This document shows, piece by piece, positions 1-3,893 of a DNA stretch of 6,438 nt. The notes beneath the pieces were generated by a model. It had not been told where the DNA came from and did no database searches. It was given only the letters and a program-made list of their open reading frames with translations. Each line of letters starts with the position of its first letter. The first letter of the stretch is position 1. Source of the stretch: an uncultured Clostridia bacterium (lineage in GTDB: Bacteria > Bacillota > Clostridia > TANB77 > CAG-508); contig CAKOWW010000028.1 of the NCBI GenBank assembly GCA_934129785.1, positions 1 to 6,438 on the forward strand, given 5' to 3'. Both the position numbers and the translations under genes were made by a program.

Positions 1-76
1 ATTGCCGAACGGCACGATGTGGTGGTGTGAGAGGGAATGAAAATTTTATTTAATAAAATTTTCTACTCTACTCGAT
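1..76 (+). mobile_element. 3' end of a group II intron (part of domain V and all of domain VI), truncated by the window edge
   Basis: This is read from RNA structure, not from protein. Bases 29-35 (gagaggg) pair with 66-73 (ctctactc region), leaving A70 as a single bulged adenine. After a small internal loop, a perfect AU-rich helix of 39-49 with 53-63 closes the hairpin. This is the layout of group II domain VI, and A70 is 7 nt from a 3' end at T76, the known branch-point position; the end reads 'GAT', fitting the AY rule. Upstream, tgcc(3-6)/ggca(11-14) with loop gaac, then a 2-nt CG bulge (15-16), look like the distal helix and 3' strand of domain V. The loop is GAAC, not the usual GAAA, and the 5' strand with the catalytic AGC triad lies outside the window. 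The segment is far richer in GC at 1-35 than its surroundings. The maturase gene, if present, would be upstream. An alternative is an unrelated terminator-like palindrome. Confidence 0.62.
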
Positions 77-87
77 TGCAAAAAAAT

Positions 88-178
88 ACCTGAAAATCAA
101 TAGAAAGTGGCGAAAAAGATGAGGTTTAGTAAAATGATAAAATTATTATAAAAATAAAATAGTGAAAATAACATAAAA
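88..178 (+). repeat. Direct repeat copy A flanking the pilin-like cassette
   Basis: Bases 88-178 match 1880-1970 at a constant offset of 1,792 bp with only five substitutions (111, 118, 122, 124, 139) in 91 positions. Weaker homology continues leftwards to the intron junction: 'ttgc' plus seven A here, against 'ttgcg' plus seven A in copy B. The match stops abruptly after 'acataaaa' at 178. It lies directly after the intron end and upstream of the pilin promoter. The repeat has no obvious hairpin and no plausible gene. Confidence 0.93.
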
Positions 179-238
179 ATGCTAATAATAATGTCTGCAC
201 TTGTGGCTATATTCCACTTAACAGTGTAAATTAAAGTG

Positions 239-267
239 TTGATTATGGATTTTTTTATTTATATAAT
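239..267 (+). promoter_or_regulatory. Sigma-A type promoter of the prepilin-like gene
   Basis: A -35 element TTGATT (239-244) and a consensus -10 TATAAT (262-267) are separated by exactly 17 nt. Transcription would start near 274, giving an untranslated leader of about 140 nt before the ATG at 414. No other hexamer pair with good spacing was found between repeat A and the gene. Confidence 0.65.
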
Positions 268-413
268 GCAATTAAACTATGACTATTTCACTATAAAAGT
301 AGATTGAGAAGTTGATAACTGTATAAAGTTTTGAATTTTAAGGGATACCTTTATATAAAATGGGAATAATTAAAACAAAAGTAAAAATAAACAAAAGAAG
401 GGAGAATTTTTTT
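268..413 (+). other. Long untranslated leader of the prepilin-like gene
   Basis: About 140 nt of AT-rich sequence lies between the predicted start of transcription and the ATG. I looked for cyclic-di-GMP riboswitch and T-box signatures, because pilin genes in Clostridia are sometimes controlled by the former, and recognised neither. An ATG at 360 opens the same reading frame 18 codons early, but has only AAGGGA at 340-345, 14 nt away. The strong site is AAGGGAG at 398-404, 9 nt before the ATG at 414. Confidence 0.5.
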
Positions 414-1760
414 ATGAGAAAAATAGTAAAAAACAAAAAAAGACACGAAGAGAAAAATATCGTAAAAAAGCAAACAGGTATTACGCTAATAGCTTTAGTA
501 ATAACTATAATCGTGCTTCTAATACTTGCTGGAGTGAGTATTGCAATGTTAACAGGAAATAATGGAATATTGACACAAGCAAATCAAGCAAAGGAAAACA
601 CTAAAATAGCAACAGCAAAAGAAAAAGTACAAATCGAAGCAGCAGGAAGTTTAGATAATACAGGAGTATTTAGTAAAGCAAAATTTAAAGAGAACTTAAA
701 AGAAAATTTAAAATTAACAGATAGTGATATAGTTGATAATGCAGATGGAACAATGACAGTAAAAATAGATGGTTATGATGTAACAGTAGATGGAACAACA
801 GGAAAAGTAACAGAAATAGCAATATCAAATGGAAAAGCTCCATCAACAGGAGTAACACCAGGAACAATAGTAAGTAAAACAGAAAAAAATAATTATTCAG
901 ATGGAACAGATAAAGCAACAGTACCACAAGGATTCACAGTATCAGGAATACCTGGAGAACAAACAATAGCAAATGGATTAGTAATATATGATATACCAGA
1001 GTCAGAGATATCAAGTGTAGATTGGAATACAGCATCAACAAAATATAATCAATTTGTATGGATACCAGTAGCAAGTGAAGAGGCATATCAAAGAGATTTT
1101 ACGTATCCTATTAATTATTATGTTAATGAAGGATTTAGATTATTAGAAACAACGCCAAAAGATTCAATAACTACAGATACAGGATATTTGCCAACAGACA
1201 TACAACCAGAGATAGACGATGCAACTAATAACGAAACAGCTGAGAGAACGGCAGTATTAAAATATAATGGATTTTATGTATCAAGATATGAAATTGGAAA
1301 TGAAAAAGAAAAACCAGTAAGCAAACAAAACTTAACTGTATATACAAGTAAAAGTCAAACAGAGTTTAAGACAATAGGAAAAGATATGTATGGAGATAGT
1401 AGCAATTATGTAAAAAGTGCAATGTGTTCAGGAATACAATGGGATACGGTAATGAAATTTGTAGATGGAAAAAAAGATGGAAAAGAAAATACTTATGATG
1501 TAAAAACATATAATCCAGCTAGACATACAGGAAACAAAGCAGAAGCTGGTAAAAACCTAGCAGATAAGGTGCAAAATATATATGATCTTGAAGGAAACTA
1601 TGGAGAATATGTAGCAGAAAAAAATAACAGTCGCTGGCCGTTTGTCCATCGTGGTGGTTATTGCTATAACAGCAGCTACTACAGAGCTAGCTTACGTAAT
1701 AGCGATTATGCTTTTGGTTACGGCAGTAATGGTAGTCGTTTCACACTTTACATTAAGTAG
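414..1760 (+). CDS. Prepilin-like membrane-anchored protein with C-terminal FGE/C-type-lectin-like domain; candidate DGR target
   Basis: The 448-residue protein starts at the ATG served by AAGGGAG (398-404). A lysine-rich leader (1-21) precedes a prepilin-type segment, G22 then ITLIALVITIIVLLILAG, a hydrophobic helix to about 46. Prepilin peptidase would cut after G22; the usual Glu at +5 is Ala here. A helical, lysine-rich stretch (52-80) and a small beta-rich module (about 100-140) follow, then a Thr/Ser linker (143-175). Residues 214-446 show FGE-sulfatase (SUMF1) fold landmarks: FVWIPV (214-219), GFYVSRYEIG (286-295), SGIQWDTVMKFVDG (339-352), DLEGNYGEYV (391-400), RGG (413-415), RASLR (424-428) and GSRF (440-443). 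Formylglycine-forming activity is unlikely: this fold is reused for ligand binding in DGR proteins such as Treponema TvpA. Expected location is the cell surface, membrane-anchored or in a pilus-like fibre. Codons 404-442 are atypical (see the variable-region entry). The gene has its own promoter and terminator and sits between direct repeats. The anchor and fold calls are firm; the ligand is unknown. Confidence 0.85.
   Translation: MRKIVKNKKRHEEKNIVKKQTGITLIALVITIIVLLILAGVSIAMLTGNNGILTQANQAKENTKIATAKEKVQIEAAGSLDNTGVFSKAKFKENLKENLKLTDSDIVDNADGTMTVKIDGYDVTVDGTTGKVTEIAISNGKAPSTGVTPGTIVSKTEKNNYSDGTDKATVPQGFTVSGIPGEQTIANGLVIYDIPESEISSVDWNTASTKYNQFVWIPVASEEAYQRDFTYPINYYVNEGFRLLETTPKDSITTDTGYLPTDIQPEIDDATNNETAERTAVLKYNGFYVSRYEIGNEKEKPVSKQNLTVYTSKSQTEFKTIGKDMYGDSSNYVKSAMCSGIQWDTVMKFVDGKKDGKENTYDVKTYNPARHTGNKAEAGKNLADKVQNIYDLEGNYGEYVAEKNNSRWPFVHRGGYCYNSSYYRASLRNSDYAFGYGSNGSRFTLYIK
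1623..1739 (+). other. Putative DGR variable region (VR) at the 3' end of the prepilin-like gene
   Basis: Of the 39 codons here (residues 404-442), 35 end in C or T; in the 40 codons just before, only 16 do. Arginine switches from AGA throughout the gene to CGC/CGT, glycine from mostly GGA to GGT/GGC, and serine is AGC/AGT only. The residue set is Y, N, S, C, F, V, H, D, A at the presumed variable sites, all reachable from AAC/AAT codons by changing only adenines. The invariant-looking positions (R407, W408, R413-G414-G415, R428, G440, R442) match structural residues of the fold. This is the known footprint of adenine-specific mutagenic retrohoming. The template repeat and reverse transcriptase are not in the window, so VR status is inferred; the exact ends are approximate. 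Confidence 0.68.
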
Positions 1761-1777
1761 GACTGAACTCTGTGAAA
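1739..1777 (+). repeat. Inverted repeat spanning the end of the variable region and the stop codon
   Basis: TTTCACA (1739-1745) is the exact reverse complement of TGTGAAA (1771-1777), with 25 nt between that include the TAG stop. No T-run follows, so it is not a terminator. DGR variable regions often end in an initiation-of-mutagenic-homing sequence followed by a hairpin or cruciform, so this could play that role, but its loop is longer than in known cases. Confidence 0.35.
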
Positions 1778-1842
1778 ACCAAAATCAGAATAATAGAAGA
1801 TTTTGAAAAAAATAGTTAATTATGAATTAAATAATATTAACG

Positions 1843-1868
1843 AATGCCACTAATGTGGCGTTTTTTTT
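1843..1868 (+). terminator. Rho-independent terminator of the prepilin-like gene
   Basis: An 8-bp stem, aatgccac (1843-1850) with gtggcgtt (1855-1862), including one G-U pair, closes a taat loop. It is followed by eight T residues (1861-1868). It lies 82 nt after the stop codon. Repeat copy B begins directly behind the T-tract. Confidence 0.9.
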
Positions 1869-1879
1869 GCGAAAAAAAC

Positions 1880-1970
1880 ACCTGAAAATCAATAGAAAGT
1901 GGTGAAAAATATGGGATTTAGTAAAATGATGAAATTATTATAAAAATAAAATAGTGAAAATAACATAAAA
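1880..1970 (+). repeat. Direct repeat copy B, just downstream of the terminator
   Basis: This is the second copy of the 91-bp repeat at 88-178 (86 of 91 bases identical). The shared sequence extends left to 'ttgc' at 1867-1870, where this copy has one extra G. It joins the pilin terminator to the promoter of the downstream operon, so copy B marks the right border of the accessory cassette. Confidence 0.93.
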
Positions 1971-1988
1971 CACGAAAATAACATAAAA
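1956..1988 (+). repeat. Short tandem duplication inside and after repeat copy B
   Basis: The 15-mer gaaaataacataaaa occurs at 1956-1970 and again at 1974-1988, separated by cac (period 18). Copy A has only one unit, so the second unit was gained at, or lost from, the end of the repeat. It lies just ahead of the -35 element of the next promoter. Confidence 0.8.
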
Positions 1989-1993
1989 TCCCC

Positions 1994-2022
1994 TTGAAGT
2001 AGCGTGATATATGTGTTATAAT
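1994..2022 (+). promoter_or_regulatory. Strong sigma-A promoter with extended -10, driving the pheS-pheT operon
   Basis: TTGAAG (1994-1999) and TATAAT (2017-2022) are 17 nt apart, and TGT just before the -10 gives an extended -10 (TGn). Transcription should start near 2029, leaving a leader of about 50 nt. That is too short for a T-box, the common regulator of aminoacyl-tRNA synthetase operons in Firmicutes. An AU-only inverted repeat (2045-2052/2055-2062) sits just ahead of the first Shine-Dalgarno sequence. Confidence 0.8.
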
Positions 2023-2081
2023 AGAAAATAGCTTTGCATAAATTAAATTTTAAATAAAATTTGATAAAGGATGTTGATAAA

Positions 2082-2432
2082 ATGAATAAAACAAAATGTA
2101 TACAGTACTATCTAGACTCTAGAAAATACAGTAGCAAAGAAGTACTAGAAAATATAGAAGAAACAAAAAAAGAATTCCCAAAAAAGAAAATACATGTAGA
2201 ATATAAAATAAATGATTTTGGAATGTATGAAATAACATTTTTCTTTGAAAACAAAACAACAATATTTGGAAAAATAAAATTATATTTTAAAAAGAAAAAA
2301 ACACCATTGTTATTAGCAAACAATGTAGAAACCAAAAAAAATAAACAAACAAAAGTAGAAAAACGAAAGCAAAAATATTATAATCATCAATATGGGGCAT
2401 ATAAAAACACAGGCACATATAGGCCATACTAA
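2082..2432 (+). CDS. Small basic protein of unknown function, first gene of the pheS-pheT operon
   Basis: I do not recognise this 116-residue protein. The ATG at 2082 is chosen because AAAGGA (2066-2071) lies 10 nt upstream; a TTG seven codons earlier overlaps that site and is unlikely. Residues 1-37 look helical and charged. Residues 38-70 look like beta strands (IHVEYKI, MYEITFFF, IFGKIKLYF), so a small alpha/beta domain is possible. Residues 70-98 are lysine-rich. The tail (99-116, YYNHQYGAYKNTGTYRPY) is rich in Tyr and looks disordered. There is no signal peptide or membrane helix. The net charge is strongly positive, which would allow RNA binding, but that is speculation. Codon use matches pheS and pheT, and the gene ends 46 nt before pheS with no terminator between, so it is co-transcribed. 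Confidence 0.75.
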   Translation: MNKTKCIQYYLDSRKYSSKEVLENIEETKKEFPKKKIHVEYKINDFGMYEITFFFENKTTIFGKIKLYFKKKKTPLLLANNVETKKNKQTKVEKRKQKYYNHQYGAYKNTGTYRPY

Positions 2433-2441
2433 ACTAAGTGG

Positions 2442-2481
2442 AAAGGAGTATATGATATAAAAATATCATAAAAATAATATG
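2442..2481 (+). promoter_or_regulatory. pheS ribosome binding site with a hairpin between Shine-Dalgarno and start codon
   Basis: AAAGGAG (2442-2448) is the only good ribosome site before pheS, but the ATG (2479) is 30 nt further on. Between them tatgatat (2451-2458) and atatcata (2463-2470) form a perfect 8-bp inverted repeat with an AAAA loop. If the stem folds, 10 nt remain between site and start, the same spacing as at 2082 and 3592. An in-frame ATG at 2452 lies 3 nt from the site and is followed at once by ATA and TAA. Confidence 0.75.
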
Positions 2482-3498
2482 AAAGAAGAAATTTTACAAA
2501 TCAAACAAAACTCATTAGAAAGTATAAAAGAATGTGGAAGCTTAGAAGAACTAGCAAACTTAAAAGTAAAATACTTAGGAAAAAAAGGAGAACTAACAGT
2601 AGTTCTAAGAGGAATGGGAAAATTAAGCCCAGAAGAAAGACCAGTAATAGGAAGTTTAGTAAATCAAGTGCGTGATGAACTAAACGAAATTATAGAAGAA
2701 AAAGAAAAAGAACTAAAAAATGCAGAACTACAAAAAAGGCTAGAAACAGAAAATATAGATGTAACAGAACCAAGCAAAAAGATAAAATTAGGTTCACTAC
2801 ACCCAATAACACAAATAATAAATGAAGTAGAAGAAATATTCTTAGGAATGGGATATGAAATAGCAGATGGACCAGAAGTTGAAAAAGCAATATACAACTT
2901 CGACAAATTAAATACACCACCAGATCACCCAGCAAGAGACATACAAGATACATTTTATATTAATGATGATATAGTTTTAAGAAGTCAAACATCTCCAGTA
3001 CAAGCAAGAGTAATGGAAACACAAAAACCACCAATCAAAATAATATGCCCAGGGGCAGTTTATCGTTCAGACAGTGTGGATAGCACACACTCACCAGTGT
3101 TCCATCAAATCGAAGGACTTGTAGTAGACAAAAACATATCAATGACAGACCTAAAAGGAACATTAGAAATGTTTGCAAAGAAATGTTTAGGCGAAAATAC
3201 AAAAATAAGATTTAGACCACACCACTTTCCATTTACAGAACCATCAGCAGAAGCAGATGTATCATGTTTCGTATGTGGTGGAAAAGGTTGTAAAGTATGC
3301 AAAGGAGAAGGTTGGATAGAACTTTTAGGATGTGGAATGGTACACCCAAATGTATTAAAAAACTGTGGAATAGATCCAGAAGAATATTCAGGATTTGCAT
3401 TTGGATTTGGTGTAGAAAGAATTGCAATGGCAAAATTCGGAATAGAAGATATGAGATTATTGTTTGAAAACGATGTAAGATTTTTAAAACAATTTTAA
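2479..3498 (+). CDS. pheS: Phenylalanyl-tRNA synthetase alpha subunit
   Basis: PheS is the catalytic subunit of the cytoplasmic alpha2beta2 class II synthetase that activates phenylalanine with ATP and charges tRNA-Phe. Its 339 residues are full length. Residues 1-95 form the N-terminal tRNA-binding coiled coil, with KYLGKKGELT at 31-40. The catalytic core shows HP at 108-109, DTFY (157-160), LRSQTSPVQAR (167-177), YRSD (195-198), FHQIEGL (208-214), motif 2 RFRPHHFPFTEPS (244-256) and motif 3 GFGVERIAM (309-317). Cysteines 263, 266, 271 and 274 form a CxxC-x4-CxxC knuckle, as in other clostridial PheS. The start fits the usual PheS N-terminus, although its ribosome site is separated from it by a hairpin. 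It is separated from pheT by a small extra gene, whereas pheS and pheT are adjacent in most Firmicutes. Confidence 0.98.
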   Translation: MKEEILQIKQNSLESIKECGSLEELANLKVKYLGKKGELTVVLRGMGKLSPEERPVIGSLVNQVRDELNEIIEEKEKELKNAELQKRLETENIDVTEPSKKIKLGSLHPITQIINEVEEIFLGMGYEIADGPEVEKAIYNFDKLNTPPDHPARDIQDTFYINDDIVLRSQTSPVQARVMETQKPPIKIICPGAVYRSDSVDSTHSPVFHQIEGLVVDKNISMTDLKGTLEMFAKKCLGENTKIRFRPHHFPFTEPSAEADVSCFVCGGKGCKVCKGEGWIELLGCGMVHPNVLKNCGIDPEEYSGFAFGFGVERIAMAKFGIEDMRLLFENDVRFLKQF

Positions 3499-3523
3499 AA
3501 AAATAAAAATTTAAGCATAAAAA

Positions 3524-3544
3524 ATAAAATTAAAATAATTTTAT
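3524..3544 (+). repeat. AU-only inverted repeat in the pheS-3592 gap
   Basis: The 93-nt gap after pheS is nearly all A and T. Within it ataaaatta (3524-3532) and taattttat (3536-3544) are perfect 9-bp arms around AAA. No T-run follows, so it is a poor terminator on this strand; it could be an RNA processing or stability element, or chance in such AT-rich sequence. I see no separate promoter here, so the downstream genes probably use the promoter at 1994-2022. Confidence 0.4.
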
Positions 3545-3591
3545 AAAAAATATTAATTAAAATTTAGTTAAATATAAGGAGTGTTGAAATA

Positions 3592-3885
3592 GTGGGATTT
3601 TTTAGTAAAAAACCTAAAAAAAATGGAGTATATTCATTACAAAATGCAATGGAGTTAATAGAAAAATATCCAGAATATAGTGCAGTAGAAGTTAAAGGCG
3701 GTTTTAAATTAATGCATAGTGAGGAAACTAAGCAAGAAATAAATAGATTAAAAGAAAGAAGAAAAGAATTTATAAATAAGATAAATGGAAATGGAACATA
3801 TAATAGCGATGAAAAAATCAATGTTAGAAGATATGAGCCATATAATTATCAAAATAATTACCAAAATTATGATAATGTTAGATAG
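3592..3885 (+). CDS. Small protein of unknown function inserted between pheS and pheT
   Basis: I do not recognise this 97-residue protein. It begins with GTG, supported by AAGGAG (3576-3581) 10 nt upstream. The N-terminus (MGFFSKKPKK) is short, basic and weakly amphipathic. Residues 13-43 (VYSLQNAMELIEKYPEYS, then a likely strand AVEVKGGFKL) look like a small ordered unit. Residues 43-66 form a probable charged helix (ETKQEINRLKERRKEF), and the tail (80-97) is rich in Tyr and Asn. There is no signal peptide or full membrane helix. Its TAG stop (3883-3885) overlaps the AGGAG site of pheT, so the two are probably translationally coupled. Codon use is like its neighbours and the frame is clean, which argues for a real gene. 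A role in synthetase assembly or regulation is only a guess from position. Confidence 0.78.
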   Translation: MGFFSKKPKKNGVYSLQNAMELIEKYPEYSAVEVKGGFKLMHSEETKQEINRLKERRKEFINKINGNGTYNSDEKINVRRYEPYNYQNNYQNYDNVR

Positions 3886-3893
3886 GAGAAAAA

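Noticed and set aside
1..53. GC-rich left edge as the 3' end of another coding or variable region
   Set aside because: The frame ending at TAA near 51-53 gives no convincing FGE-like ending and does not align with the variable region at 1623-1760. The domain VI fold with bulged A70 explains the segment better.
199..220. Possible hairpin gtgg/ccac around 203-217 as a terminator or riboswitch
   Set aside because: The stem is only 4 bp and no T-run follows, so it is likely chance.
360..413. Upstream ATG extending the prepilin-like protein by 18 residues
   Set aside because: The ribosome site before 360 is weak and 14 nt away, whereas AAGGGAG is 9 nt before 414, and the prepilin leader is already long enough from 414.
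685..927. Minus-strand reading frames across the pilin, pheS and pheT genes
   Set aside because: They are Leu/Phe/Ser-rich shadows of A-rich coding strands, with no ribosome sites or recognisable domains.
1956..1988. CRISPR-like array from the repeated 15-mer
   Set aside because: There are only two units with a 3-nt gap and AT-only content; this is a simple tandem duplication.
2023..2081. T-box riboswitch in front of the synthetase operon
   Set aside because: The leader is only about 50 nt, and neither the conserved T-box bulge sequence nor a terminator/antiterminator pair is present.
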